Of a stretch of 64,000 nucleotides of DNA, positions 1-10,133 are shown piece by piece. Below the pieces are notes generated by a model, which did no database searches, was not told where the DNA came from, and saw nothing but the letters and a program-made list of their open reading frames with translations. Every line of letters begins with the position of its first letter. Position 1 is the first letter of the stretch. The DNA comes from Diacronema lutheri (taxonomy: Eukaryota > Haptophyta > Pavlovophyceae > Pavlovales > Pavlovaceae): positions 62,001 through 126,000 of the forward strand of contig JAGTXO010000048.1 in NCBI GenBank assembly GCA_019448385.1, given 5' to 3'. Made by a program: the position numbers and the translations under genes.

Positions 1-1585
1 ACGGGCATCAAGAAGATCATGAACGGGAGCGCGACGAGCCCGTAGACGGTGCGCGCCCAGTAGAGCACCTCGGTGAGCCGCCGGTCCGGCTCGGACACGC
101 CGATGCCCGCAACGTCCTCGGGCGCAACGCCGAGCAGGCTGAGGTCTCCAAGGACACTGATGGTCTCCTCTGGCCGACCGGCATATGCAGCGATGGCGAC
201 GGCGCTCAGCACGATGAAGCAGAACAGGTCGTAGATGAAGAGCTGCGCGAGTCGGCCGCCGCGGCCCTTGTACCGGCGCACGCCGCAGCATTCGCCGACA
301 AGGTCCTCGTCGCTCTGTACGCTGCGGTGTCGCCCTTTCTCCTCGGAAAAGGGGAGCAGAAGAAACGCCAGCCACACAACCAGCACCTGCAGCACAAAGA
401 GCGCGATTGAGAAGATCGAGACGGGGAAGACGACCGGCTTGCCGTCCGCCTGGAAGTAGAGCGCGGCGCCCACAAAGGTCGAGATGATCCCGATTGAGAG
501 GAATTGCGATGACTTGAAGACAAGAATGAACCGAACGAGAAGGTACCTGCACGCAAAAGGGACGGGCGCAGCGCAGGGGCCGCGCGCGGGCACGGGCCGA
601 CGTCGGAACGAGCGCGCGCGCAAGCGTGGCGGCGGAGATGCGCGCGCGCGCACTCGTCCCAATGGTCCATGAGCAGGAACTGGACGAGGAAGAAGACGGG
701 CTGCACGGGCGGCGGGTAGACGGACAGCGCCTTGAGCACGTAGAACAACGGGTCCTTGAGCTGCAGCCACACTGACTTGTCGTACGGGAAGAGCGTGTAC
801 AGAAAGCGCGCGCGCACGGCCTTGAGCGCGTGGAGCACGCAGTTGGTGTACGAGGGCGGTGGCCGCTCGGGCGCGAGCTTGCTGATCTGGTGCTTTGCGA
901 TCTCTTTCACCTCGACCCGCAGGTCGTCCACGGCAGACGAGAGCACGCGCTTTGACGCCGTTTGAATCACGTGCGGCATGTCGATGTCCACAAAGTCCTC
1001 GACGAGCATCGCGTGCAGCCGGTCGATCACAAGATCGACGATAGGGTCGGTCGCCGAGAGGGCGGCGTCCTCGACGGCGTCGTGGCCGTACTGTTTGACG
1101 CGCTGCGCTTGCTCGGCGGCGGCGCGCATGACCTGGTACGTGACCGGCGGGAACAGCGCAGGCCCTGCGTGCGCGAGGAATTCCTCGAACGACACGGTGT
1201 TGGAGCCGTCGGCGTCGATCTGCGCCCAGAAGATGTTGAGCTCGGCCTCGGAAAGCCACTTGCCGGTGAGGCGGTAGAGCGCGTGGCGCAGCTCCTGCTT
1301 GTCGAGCGAACCGTCGTGACGCACATCGCCCTCGTTGTACAGCTCGCGCACGCGCGCGACCTGCTCGGCCGTCAGGCTGTTCACTTGAGAAGCGCGAACG
1401 AGCGCGTCCGTCTGTGCGATCGCCAGCTGCGCGACGCCGACGGTCGCGTCGACGACGACGGTCGCGTGCTGCACAGCCTGCTGACCGTATGACATTGCAC
1501 TCATCAGCCAGTTCCCCGCGCCCTTCGCCTGCACAGCCTGCACAGGCGCCATCTCAGGCTGCGCCGACGCGGGCCTCGGGGGCAT
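1..1585 (-). CDS. EF-hand multi-pass membrane protein (partial, 3' end beyond left edge)
   Basis: Exon 1 is 654-1585 and exon 2 is 1-546 (running off the window), joined by a GTGCGC...GCAG intron at 547-653; the junction restores a Glu-Tyr-Leu-Leu-Val-Arg stretch in frame. Residues 75-140 hold two EF-hand loops: one with the spacing DVRHDGSLDKQE and a fully canonical one DADGSNTVSFEE, so calcium binding is likely. After them come an amphipathic middle and then at least four hydrophobic segments in exon 2 (around FILVFKSSQFLSIGIIS, VSIFSIALFVLQVLVVWLAF, LFCFIVLSAVAIAAYA and VYGLVALPFMIFLM), so the C-terminal half is membrane-embedded. A Lys/Arg/Cys-rich loop with ECCGVRRYKGRGGR separates two of them. 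The family is not one I can name; a calcium-responsive membrane protein is the safest description. The start is the first Met of the frame and lies about 100 bp downstream of the VPS41 stop on the same strand. Confidence 0.75.
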
Positions 1586-1686
1586 GGCGGGCCAGTGTAG
1601 TGCTTGACTTTCGCCGAGGCTGCGAAACAGCGTTTCCGCTCTTTTAAAATCCGGGCATGGCGCGCATGCCGCTTACCGCAGGCGCG

Positions 1687-4600
1687 CTACAAGAACGCCT
1701 CATGGCCCTCATGGCCATGCGCCAGCCGGAGGGCGCCGCGCCGCCGACGGAAGAGCTCGAGGGAGAGCTCGCGCGCGTCACGCTCGGTGATCAGCGCGCA
1801 GCTGCTCGCCAGCTGCTGCTGCTGCCGGTAGTCCGTGAGGATGCGCGAGATCTTGTGCACGAGGCCGGGAATGTGCGCGTCGGCCGGCAGCTGGCGCAGC
1901 AGCTCAGTCGGCTGCAGCACGTCACACCCACCTGCACGCGGCCACGCCGCGCGGTCGCGAGCGCGCTTCGCGGCGCGTGAGCGCGCGGAGCCCTGCGCCG
2001 CGCCGCGCCGCGCCGCACGCGCGAGCTCACCAGCGAGGTTGTCGAGCAGGTCGGCGGCGAGCTGCGGTGACTGGAGCGAGCGCGCGAGCAGATGCGCACT
2101 CAGCTCGGGCTCGCGCGCCTCGCGCACAAAGGCGAGGGCGTGCGAGACGTCGCGCAGCCTCGTGAGGATGAGCTCGAGCGCCGCCCTGCTATCGCCCATC
2201 CTCGACACGATGTGCACCTGCTCGCGCACGAGCCCCGCCTGCTCGCACACGCGCAGCGCCGGCTGCAGCGCGTACTGGCTGCATGCGCGCAAAAAGGGGA
2301 GGAGCAGCGACGGGCTGAAGCGCGCGTACAGCCGCACCTGCAGGTCAGCGAGCGTACCCGCGGCATGCACGTCCTTTAAGAAGAGGGCGTGCAGGTACAT
2401 GTGCTGCAGTAACGGCTCGCCGTCGAGCTGGCTCACCACGTCGCGCGCGCACACGGCGTGCTGGTGCGCGGCGAGCAGCTCGATCGCGCCAGCGCAGTCG
2501 ATGGCGACGAGCGTGCGCACGTGCCCGCGCACCGCGCCGACCATGGAATGGGCGATGACGAAACGGAGGACCTCGTCCGAGCGCAGCGCAAGCCACAGCC
2601 GCAGCGCGGCGTCGAGCTGGCCGCACGCGCCGTACACGTGCGCCAGGCCTGCTGTGAGCGCGCGGAGCGCGCCGTCCGCGCCCGCCGCGCGGCCGCGCGC
2701 GGGCGGCGGCTCGCGCGCGTCCACGTTGGCGCGCTCCGCGGCTGCGGCCACCGCCGCCGCCGCCGCCGCCGCCGTCTCGTCGGCGCACGCGGCGGCCAGC
2801 TCGGCGCGCAGAGGCCCGTCCGGTAGCCGCGGCAGTCCGGTCAGGACACGCAACCGGCCGAGCAGCGCGGGCAGCACGACCGTCGCGCCGCGGTACGCAC
2901 CATGCGGCCACTCTCGCAGCAGCCGCTCGAAGAGAGGCGGCTCCTGCCCATCGACGCGCGCGCGCGCGCGCGCGCGCGGAGTTCGTCGCGCAAGGGCGCG
3001 GGCGGCGGGAGTGGAGGGGCGGCGGACGTCGGCCGCGGCGCTCGCGCGCGCGCGCGCGCGCGCGCGCGCGCGTCGGCCCTGCGCCGCGCGCACGTGGTGC
3101 AAGCAGGTGTCAAGCACGCGCTCGTAGACCGTCGGCTCAAGGAGCTGCGGCAGTCTGGTCGGTAACTCATCAACCGCCTCACGCAACGCGCCCGCCGCCG
3201 CAAACTCATCGAGCCATCGCAGCCACTGCTCGCTGTCGCCCGCGGCGAGCTCGGCGGCGACTGCGGCCGCCTTGCGCGCGCGCGCCGTGGCGAGAAGGTT
3301 GCGCACATACGCATCACCGATCTGCGCGAGCTGCGCCTTGCTGAGCGCGCGCACGTTACTCCTGCACAGCGTGTACGCCGCCTCGAACTCGCCGCGCGCG
3401 AGTAGCCAGCGCGCACGGTCATGCTGGTCTCGTGCTCGCACGACGATCACGTCAAAGGGAGAAAGCACATAGAGCAGCGGCTCGCGCGGTGCGCACGCGG
3501 GCAACGCGCCGCCGCCCGACTCGCCATCGGCGCCGGCCGCCGGCTCGGTCGAGCCGGCCGGCGCGCGCCAGCCGGGACGGCCGCCATCGGTCGCGCCGCG
3601 CTCGGCTGCCTGGCCGCCACCGACGGCGCGCGGGCCGCCGGCCGCGCCGCCGGCCGCACCGCCGCTCACGGCGGCGGCGGCGGCGGAGTGGGCGCGCGGC
3701 GCGTCGTAGGGCGGCGGCTGCTGTGCGATCGCGTAGGCTGCGGCGCGGTGGCGCGCGTAGTGGTGCAGCGAGAGCGCGTCCGCCCACAGCTCCTCGTTGT
3801 CGGCAGAGACAAGGCGTAGCTCGGGGCGCTCTGCGTGTCCGTCCGCGCACGCGCCGCTCGCGAAGCCGAGCTCGTCGTTCGACTCGCACGAGTAAACAAG
3901 CACGGCGAGCAGGAGGCCGGGCAGCTGCCCGCCGCCGCCGCCGCCGCCGCCGCAGCCGCTCTGCGCGCGCGCGCGCGCGCGCCCGCCGCCGCCGGCGGCC
4001 GCGCTGCCCGGCGCGCCGGGCAGCCGCACGGGCGCGAGGCCACAGATGTACCCATCCATCTTGATGAGTGCGACAATCTCAATGTAACGCACGGGCTGTG
4101 ACGCGCCGCTCACGCCCGCGGGCAGCGGGATCTGCACGCCCGTGCCTGCCGCGGGCGGCGCGGCGTGCGCGCGCGTGCGCACGACGCCCACCTTGATCGT
4201 GTTTGCCCAGCCGACCACGAGGCACGAAAGCGACGCCCACACGAGCTGCGCGCGGAAGGCATCAGCGGGCGGCGAGTTGGCCGGGCGGTCGATGAACGAA
4301 ATGCGCTGCTGCGCGTAGCTGTCGTACACCTTGACGCCCGCGTCGTTGGCCCAAGCGAGCAGCGGGCCGTGCCACTTGATGGCACGCACCGGCCCCTCGC
4401 CCGCGTGCAACACCTCGTCCTTGAGGCCAAACCAGCCGCGCGAGTTGAGCACAAGTTGACCGCCGAGGCCGCCGGACGCGAAGATGCGCCGGCCGCTCGA
4501 GAAGCCGGGCGCGAGCGCGACCGCGCGCACGGGCGCCGAGTACCAGTGCGTCGACGCGTCGTGCGGCTCGTAGAGCGATCGCACGCACACCGTCCCGTCC

Positions 4601-5175
4601 TCCGAGCAGCTGCCAACGTACTCGCCCGCGGCGTCGACGCAGATGTCGTTTACAACGGCCGAATGCGGCGTGAAACGCTGCACCTCATTGCCGTTGAAAT
4701 CGAGCACGACGAGCACGCCCGAGCCCGTGCCGAGCACGAGAAAGCGCGCGTGCACGGCGAGGCAGCGCGCCGTGTCCGTCTTGACAAGCTCGGCCACGCC
4801 CGCGCCCAACCGCTGATACTTGAGCCGCGGCTCCTCGTCCTCGCCACTCTCGCCCTCGCCCTCGCCCTCGCCCTCGCCCTCGCCCTCGCCCTCGCCCTCG
4901 CCCTCGCCCTCGCCCTCGGCACCGCCCTCGCCCTCGTCCTCGCCCTTGCCCTCGCCCTCGCCCTCGCCCTCGCCCTCGCCCTCGGCACCGCCCTCGCCCT
5001 TGCCTTCTCCCTCGCACGCGCTCGCGCCCGCGCCGTCGCGTGCACTGGCGTTCGCCGTGCCGATCGAGGCGCGCGTGCCCCGCAATGCTGGCATGTGCGC
5101 AGCCGCATTCGCACCGTGCGCATCGGCGCAACCGTCGGTGCCGCCCGGCGCGTGGCTGGCGGCCCCTCCCTGCAT
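1687..5175 (-). CDS. VPS41: Vacuolar protein sorting 41 (HOPS tethering complex subunit)
   Basis: VPS41 is the HOPS subunit that tethers late endosomes, vacuoles or lysosomes and binds Rab7/AP-3 membranes. The N-terminal third has the family's WD40-like beta-propeller: an acidic Glu-Gly leader, then LKYQRLGAGVAEL, GEYVGSCSEDGTVCVRSLY and GWANTIKVGVV blocks, followed by RYIEIVALIKMDGYICGLAP. The middle carries the LYVLSPFDVIVVRARDQHDR block and a long alpha-solenoid with the clathrin-heavy-chain-like repeat region (VIAHSMVGAV onwards). Two in-frame GTG..AG introns are inferred at 2944-3093 and 1932-2030; removing them gives about 1,079 aa and restores LLDN-LAG to VLQPTELLRQLPADAHIPGL. The protein stops shortly after ILTDYRQQQQLA and lacks the C-terminal RING finger usual in VPS41. 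Low-complexity Gly/Ala insertions (about residues 350-470) are lineage-specific. Met at 5175 is chosen because it precedes the acidic leader; a longer open frame upstream runs into the neighbouring divergent gene. Confidence 0.9.
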   Translation of the reverse strand: MQGGAASHAPGGTDGCADAHGANAAAHMPALRGTRASIGTANASARDGAGASACEGEGKGEGGAEGEGEGEGEGEGKGEDEGEGGAEGEGEGEGEGEGEGEGEGEGEGESGEDEEPRLKYQRLGAGVAELVKTDTARCLAVHARFLVLGTGSGVLVVLDFNGNEVQRFTPHSAVVNDICVDAAGEYVGSCSEDGTVCVRSLYEPHDASTHWYSAPVRAVALAPGFSSGRRIFASGGLGGQLVLNSRGWFGLKDEVLHAGEGPVRAIKWHGPLLAWANDAGVKVYDSYAQQRISFIDRPANSPPADAFRAQLVWASLSCLVVGWANTIKVGVVRTRAHAAPPAAGTGVQIPLPAGVSGASQPVRYIEIVALIKMDGYICGLAPVRLPGAPGSAAAGGGGRARARAQSGCGGGGGGGGQLPGLLLAVLVYSCESNDELGFASGACADGHAERPELRLVSADNEELWADALSLHHYARHRAAAYAIAQQPPPYDAPRAHSAAAAAVSGGAAGGAAGGPRAVGGGQAAERGATDGGRPGWRAPAGSTEPAAGADGESGGGALPACAPREPLLYVLSPFDVIVVRARDQHDRARWLLARGEFEAAYTLCRSNVRALSKAQLAQIGDAYVRNLLATARARKAAAVAAELAAGDSEQWLRWLDEFAAAGALREAVDELPTRLPQLLEPTVYERVLDTCLHHVRAAQGRRARARARARASAAADVRRPSTPAARALARRTPRARARARVDGQEPPLFERLLREWPHGAYRGATVVLPALLGRLRVLTGLPRLPDGPLRAELAAACADETAAAAAAAVAAAAERANVDAREPPPARGRAAGADGALRALTAGLAHVYGACGQLDAALRLWLALRSDEVLRFVIAHSMVGAVRGHVRTLVAIDCAGAIELLAAHQHAVCARDVVSQLDGEPLLQHMYLHALFLKDVHAAGTLADLQVRLYARFSPSLLLPFLRACSQYALQPALRVCEQAGLVREQVHIVSRMGDSRAALELILTRLRDVSHALAFVREAREPELSAHLLARSLQSPQLAADLLDNLAGELARAARRGAAQGSARSRAAKRARDRAAWPRAGGCDVLQPTELLRQLPADAHIPGLVHKISRILTDYRQQQQLASSCALITERDARELSLELFRRRRGALRLAHGHEGHEAFL
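4850..4990. repeat. CTCGCC hexanucleotide microsatellite coding for Glu-Gly
   Basis: Two near-pure runs of CTCGCC hexamers, separated by a short interrupted stretch, lie in the 5' end of the VPS41 coding sequence. On the minus strand they encode alternating Glu and Gly (with an occasional Ala, Lys or Asp), making the acidic N-terminal leader. The repeat is in frame and would change leader length without breaking the frame. Confidence 0.9.
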
Positions 5176-5313
5176 CTCGTCACCGGAACGCGTCGTGCTC
5201 GCCGGCCATCGTGCGCCCGACCAACTTTTTTGAAAGAGTTGAGTCAGTTCCTCTTTGAGGTGGTGCTTGCAGCTGCAATTTGCAAGAACTCTGCCCCTCC
5301 TCCCTGCTCCGCG

Positions 5314-6713
5314 ATGGACAAGCGCGCGCGCGCGCTCTCGCGCATTGACAACACATCGGAGGACGGCCGGCGGCTGCCTCGCCGTGTGGATGCCAAGAAT
5401 CTCAACGAGCTGGTGCGCGGCTAGGGCCACGAATGCACCGGCTCTCGCGTGCGTCGCCTCACGCCCTGCCCACGTTCCCGCCCATCTCTCTCGCGCGTGC
5501 GCGCGCCATGCGTCACCAAGGCCTCCACGAAGCGCGATGCTGCGCCGGATGCCGAGCGCCACTCGCCCAAGCGCTCTCGTCGAGTGCACGTCATGGAGCA
5601 CCAGAGCCGCAGCGGTCTCAACTTCCGCGCGCCCGTGGAGCTCCTAGAGTCGGCGCGCGTCGACCTCGGCGACAGCACGCTCGACAGCTCAGCCGGTGCG
5701 CGCACGGCGTGCCGGCCCCCTCGCGCACTCGCGACGCATGGTTTGCCCCAGCGTGGCTGTGCGACATGCACCGCATGCTGGTTGGTCGGCCGAGGCTTTT
5801 GGCCCATCTGCCGCCTGCGTGCCGTGCATGCGCCCAACCTCCCGCCACCGTATGCGCTCGCCGCAGACGCCGTGCTCGTCGCGAGCGTCTTCAAGGACAC
5901 GGGCGACTGGGTAGCTGGTGAGCTCGTCGTGCGGCAGATGGCCGTAAAGCCGTGGCGCCGCACGCTCAACGGCATGATCGCGATGCGCGTGATCGAGGGG
6001 TCGGCCTGGCTGTGCATGCAGGCCGACTCGACAGACGCGCCTGCCGCCGATATGCACGAGGAGTCGGCTTCTCGGGCCGAGGACGAGCCGGCAGCTCCGC
6101 TCACGGACGACAAGCTCGACGAGTCGGACGAGACGAGGCGCGCCAAGGCCCACTCGGACGAGCCTCGCCTGCTTTGCAACGGCGATTGGGTTTGCTTGCC
6201 TCCGGGTGCGCCTTTTGCGCGGTGCGGCTGCGCCGTGTCGTTGGTCAGGCCTGCTCGCGACCCGCGAATGCGTGACGCAGCGGTTCTCTCTTCTTGCGCT
6301 GCGCGGCGTGCGCAGGTGTGCGCTACCAGCTGAGCGGCTGTGGCCTGTATGACGGCTCGTGGAACAACGATGAGGGCAGCGGACCACCATTCCGCGCCGC
6401 CTACTTTGCGCGGACCTACGGCGACAGCCACGGCGAGACCAAGTGGAGTCAATTTTACGAGGGCGCGCCGCCAGAAGAGGCGCTCTTGGCTCGTGCGGGC
6501 AACTGGCTGGACTCGACTGCTGGCTCCATGCCGACGGTAGGCGCATGCGTGGATGCCACTGGCCGGACGCCGAGCCCATTACGCATGGAGCCAACAAGGA
6601 GCAGGGCAACGATCGCAGTGCAACGTCCCACCCACGGAGCTGCGCCCAGCGACCAGCACGGGCCTGCCGCCCGAATGGCGGCTGGTGGGATGAGCGACAA
6701 GCCGAGCATGTAG
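5314..6713 (+). CDS. Unknown nuclear-type protein, five exons
   Basis: A five-exon model joins in consistent phase: 5314-5412, 5521-5695, 5752-5784, 5867-6205, 6316-6713 (about 347 aa). Donors are GTGCGC (three) and GTCGGC; acceptors are CCAAG, CCCAG, CGCAG and GCGCAG. Exon 2 has a basic cluster (KRDAAPDAERHSPKRSRR) that looks like a bipartite nuclear signal. Exon 4 gives a compact domain (VASVFKDTGDWVAGELVVRQM, then RVIEGSAWLCM), an acidic linker and CNGDWVCLP; exon 5 continues with YQLSGCGLYDGSWNNDEGSG and FRAAYFARTYGD. I do not recognise the family. The last 50 residues are low in structure and a further GTAGGC donor near 6538 could give another 3' end. The gene starts 138 bp from VPS41, divergently, so the two probably share a promoter region. 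Confidence 0.55.
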
Positions 6714-6749
6714 TAGCACCGGATGCACAGAGGGATGGGATGGGAGGGT

Positions 6750-6774
6750 GGGGGGGGGGGGGGGGGGGGGGGGG
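6750..6774. repeat. Pure G run (25 bases) between convergent genes
   Basis: An uninterrupted run of 25 G on the plus strand, preceded by a G-rich stretch with single A/T breaks. It sits between the 3' end of the plus-strand gene ending at 6713 and the minus-strand stop at 6852. No coding function is evident. Confidence 0.95.
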
Positions 6775-6851
6775 CGTACGCACATTCCGGGAGACCGAGT
6801 GAGAGAGGAACAAGGCGGGGAAAGCGAGGGATCGTCGCGCCATGCGCGTGT

Positions 6852-8200
6852 CTACATTCTGCGCTGGCATCGATCATCGCAAATCATCGCGCGACCTGTC
6901 GAGAGTGGCTGCCAGCGGCCGCAGCGCACGTGGCCCCGCCCACTGGTGTGCCTGCGCCAACCTGCGCTCGCTGCCCCGCCTGGCGGCTCGGTCGGCTTGC
7001 GCGCCTCAATCGCGTGAGCGGCGCGGCCGTCCGACGACGGTGCACAAGGCGCGAGCCGGCGCGCATTCGAGTGTACGGGCGCGGTGTACGCGGCGAATGG
7101 GTCGAGCGGGTCGATGACGAGATCGTGCTCGCCCGCGCAGCCCGACGAATCGAGCAACGCGCGCTCCTGCCAGCTCGTCGGGCTGGCGGCCGGCTGCGGC
7201 CGCCGGCAGCCGGGCTGGGCGGGCACGACGAGGGCACTGGCCTGCGGCGCAAGCAAGTGGTCCGCGCCGCAGCTTTTGCGGTGGAAGTGCACGTCCTCGT
7301 CGCAGGCGCTCTGCCCGTCGGGAAGGGCGGTGGCGGCCTCAATCATTGAGTCGAGCGTCGCGTGGGTCGCGCCACCCACCCTGCGAACGCTCACCTTGAG
7401 CCTGTCGCGGAAGCGCGCGGCGGAGGCCATCACGCCCGTCACGCTCGAGACGGACGAGGGCCTGGCGAGCTTGGACCGCGCCTCCGCCTGCAGGTCGCGC
7501 TGCACGTCCTCGTGAAAGGGGAGCAGTTCGTCAAGTTCGTGCTTGAAGAAGGCAAAGAGCGAGCAGAACGAGACGGCCGTCACGGTCGCCTCTCGCAGCC
7601 TGTCCGCGATGAGCACACGCAGCTCGCATAAGTGCGAGCTGAGGGCGCGCGAGGGCGGGCGCGGGGCAACGCGGCGTTGCGGCGTGAGCGCGGTGCACGA
7701 GGTTCGGCGCGCAGCGGTCGACCGCTGGGCCGACAGGCGCTGCGCAACGGGCGACCAACGGCCCAGGGGCCGGCGCGTCGCGTGGCGCACCCGGCGTGGT
7801 AGTCTCGAAGAGCGTGGCGGGCAATTTTGCGCCTGTCGGCCGCTCCTTCGGCTCGCCCGTTTGCACGAGGTATATCTCGAGGCCGACCTGCGCGACAGCA
7901 GCCCAGGCGTGTGGGGCGGTTGAGCGCGCTGCGCGCGCGCGGCGATGGCAGAGCGCCGCGCGCATCGCGCACCGCGCGCGCGCCTGCGCTGCTCACCTCG
8001 CCCTCCACGTAGACCTTGTCCTGCGGCGTGGCGAATATTGGGCGGAGGCGCATGCACACGGAGACGATGCGCTGCGCGTCCCTGCCCTCGAGAAAGCCGA
8101 CCTTCTCGATGATTGCGCACGAGCATGATCTCGGTGCGGAGCGCCGGCTGCAGCTCGCTGAGGATCGTATGCGACCTTATCGACGCCGCCGCGCAAGTCG
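6852..8200 (-). pseudogene. Decayed cyclic-nucleotide-binding channel gene fragment
   Basis: The minus strand carries the end of a voltage-gated channel of the CNG/HCN/plant-K type: ILSELQPALRTEIML (C-linker end), IIEKVGFLEGRDAQRIVSVC and MRLRPIFATPQDKVYVEGE (start of the cyclic-nucleotide-binding domain), GLEIYLVQTGEP, then LRVLIADRLREATVTAVSFC, the end of the domain where the family has a conserved Arg-x-Ala-Thr-Val. A GTGAGC..GCAG intron at 7888-7996 joins two blocks well, but the C-linker block and the first domain block are in different frames with no plausible intron, and no phase-consistent junction joins the third block (intron near 7623-7790). The pore and transmembrane segments are absent: the next 230 bp upstream contain no further match before the divergent gene at 8429. 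So this is a truncated relic, unless the assembly has indels. The C-terminal tail after LLPFHEDVQRDLQ is long and unstructured. Confidence 0.6.
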
Positions 8201-8428
8201 TGCTACGTCTGCGGGCGCAAGGCGCTCCGGAACACGCGCCGCCGAATCCGACGAGCTGCCCTCGCTTTTAGAAGGGCGGTTCAGCCGCACGCCGAGGCCG
8301 GAGAGCCGCCGGCCCACGTCCGGTGGGGCCACGGCGCTCGGCCCGGCCCGCGCCTCTGGCTCCTCCTGGCATCAGGCCGCTCGAGAGGAGGCCCGCTGGG
8401 AATTCCGAATTTCTGGGAAGGCGCGAAG

Positions 8429-9955
8429 ATGGAGATTCGGGCGGCGAGCAAAAAGTCGGCGCTGTCGGCCGGAGCGCTCGCGCTCGCGCTCGCCGGCGTG
8501 GCCCTCCTCAGCTTGATTGGTGATGGTGGGTCCGCTCAGCATGAGGATGCGTCTGCCGCACCGCTCGCGCGGCCCGGCCCCGAGCCCGAGAGGGTTGCCG
8601 GCGAGTGCGGGCTCGGAACGTTCATTCGCGCGATGCCGTGCTCGAGGGACGTGCGCTCGCCCGCGTGCTGCGCCGGCCTGAAGGCGGTCTTCGACAACGC
8701 TTGTGCTTGCAAGTGCGCGCATCGTCGCGCCGCCTGCTGCCGCCACTCGGCGGGCCGAGCCTGGCCGCGCGGGCTCGCGACTCACCAGCGCCTCCGCGCC
8801 GCGTCGCGGTGGGCAGGCCGCTGCCCAACGTGGTCGCGTCGCACGGCGGCTCTGCGATGCAGTTCATCACAGACTTTATGCAGTGCGAGTACTCCGACGA
8901 GCGTGGCACGCCGCCCGTCGACCACGTGAGCGCGCAGCACGAGTGCCTCGACCAAGCGGCGTGGTGCGCCGACAGGCTCCACAACCATGACGTGCGCCTC
9001 ACGGGTTGGTACCTTGGCCTTGCGCAGATGCACGACGCGCTCGGAGGCTGGCAATACGTGTACGCCGCTGAGGGCGAGCGCGAGCACACCGCGGCCACCT
9101 TGTGCCGCGCGCTCGGCTTCAACGCCCGCCCGCGCGTCCACGGAGAGGGCGCCAGTCCGCAGCCGCCAACCAAGCACGTCTCGTGCTCGCCAGAGGCCGC
9201 GAAGACCGGGCAGATCTCGGTGCGCCGCAGGGACTCGACCCCACGTCGGCCGCTGCGCTGGTCGCGCATCCCGGCGGCCGTGCGCGCGTTTCGGCCGTGA
9301 ATGTGCGGGCGCACCCCGTCTGGCGCGCTTACGCCTCCCTTCCCCTCCCCTGTCTACCCCCACCCCCCCCCCCCTCCCCCCTGACTCCCCAATGCGCACG
9401 TGCGCCCGCTCGACCCACCCGCAGATGTGCGAGGTGCGCGACGTGGACAAGTCGACGTGCGGCGGCAGTCCGTGCCGCGCGCTGCGCCTCGAGTGCGCCT
9501 TCGAGCCCGACGCGCTCGACCGCTCGCAGTTCTGCGTGCGCGTCGACCAGCGGCTCGTCGCTCGAAGCGGCAACCGGCTGCAATGCGCGCCATCGTCGTC
9601 GGGCATGCAGGTGCCGGGGCACACGCGACGGCTTGGCGCGGCGCATGCCATCTGTGGCACCGCCGGCATCAACGAGACGCGCATCCGCTGGTCTGACGGC
9701 TTCCATGACGACTTCACCGCGTACACAGCCACGCGGCTCGCCGACGGCCGCTTCCGCTCCTTCGAAGCGTACCGCGGGGCGCTGCGCGGCGCCGAGCTGC
9801 TCACGCCCGCGGAGCTGCTCGTCGGCTCGCGGCGGGCGCAGCTGCACAAGTTTGAGAGCCGCTCCGAGGCGGCGAGCGCCGTCCGCGCCGCAATGCAGGC
9901 GCGCATCGACGACGTGCTCACCGACGGGTCCGATGGCCTGGGTGCGTCCGTCTGA
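8429..9955 (+). CDS. Secreted or membrane-anchored Cys-rich protein
   Basis: Three exons, 8429-8712, 8817-9219 and 9425-9955, join in phase through GTGCGC..GGGCAG and GTGCGC..CCGCAG introns and give about 405 aa. Residues 10-32 (SALSAGALALALAGVALLSL) are a strong signal peptide or signal anchor, so the rest is lumenal or extracellular. The body is rich in cysteines (CGLGTFIRAMPC, CC, CACK, CEYSDERG, C near HNHDVRLTGW) and contains AATLCRALGF, which recalls the scavenger-receptor Cys-rich signature, but other SRCR landmarks are not convincing. The last exon has ICGTAGINETRIRWSDGFHD. No enzyme motif is recognised. The second intron contains a C-rich tract (9363-9380). The gene is divergent from the channel relic. 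Confidence 0.6.
9363..9380. repeat. C-rich tract in an intron
   Basis: Twelve C, one T, then a second C run, inside the second intron (9220-9424) of the Cys-rich protein gene, about 45 bases before the 3' splice site. It may serve as the pyrimidine tract. Confidence 0.8.
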
Positions 9956-10079
9956 CTGACGACGCTGTCCAACCGTATGACCCACTGACCAGGCTCCCCG
10001 CATCCATCCTGTCTGACCGAATGACTCGCGCCGCTGATCGTCACGCGGCCAGCAAGCGCGAAGGCCCCGCCGGGCAGCC

Positions 10080-10089
10080 GGGGGGGGGT

Positions 10090-10131
<42 letters not shown>
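10080..10131. repeat. G run of 9 + 42 bases between convergent genes
   Basis: Nine G, one T, then 42 G in a row on the plus strand. It begins 125 bp after the stop of the plus-strand Cys-rich gene and ends two bases before the stop codon of the minus-strand F-box gene. Confidence 0.95.

Positions 10132-10133
<2 letters not shown>

Noticed and set aside
4165-5424. Plus-strand frame with a long Leu-Ala repeat opposite VPS41
   Set aside because: The repeat is the antisense of the Glu-Gly hexamer tract; only its last exon-like part (from 5314) belongs to a gene.
8817-9219. Scavenger-receptor Cys-rich domain
   Set aside because: Only the AATLCRALGF piece resembles it; spacing of the remaining cysteines does not fit well enough to name it.
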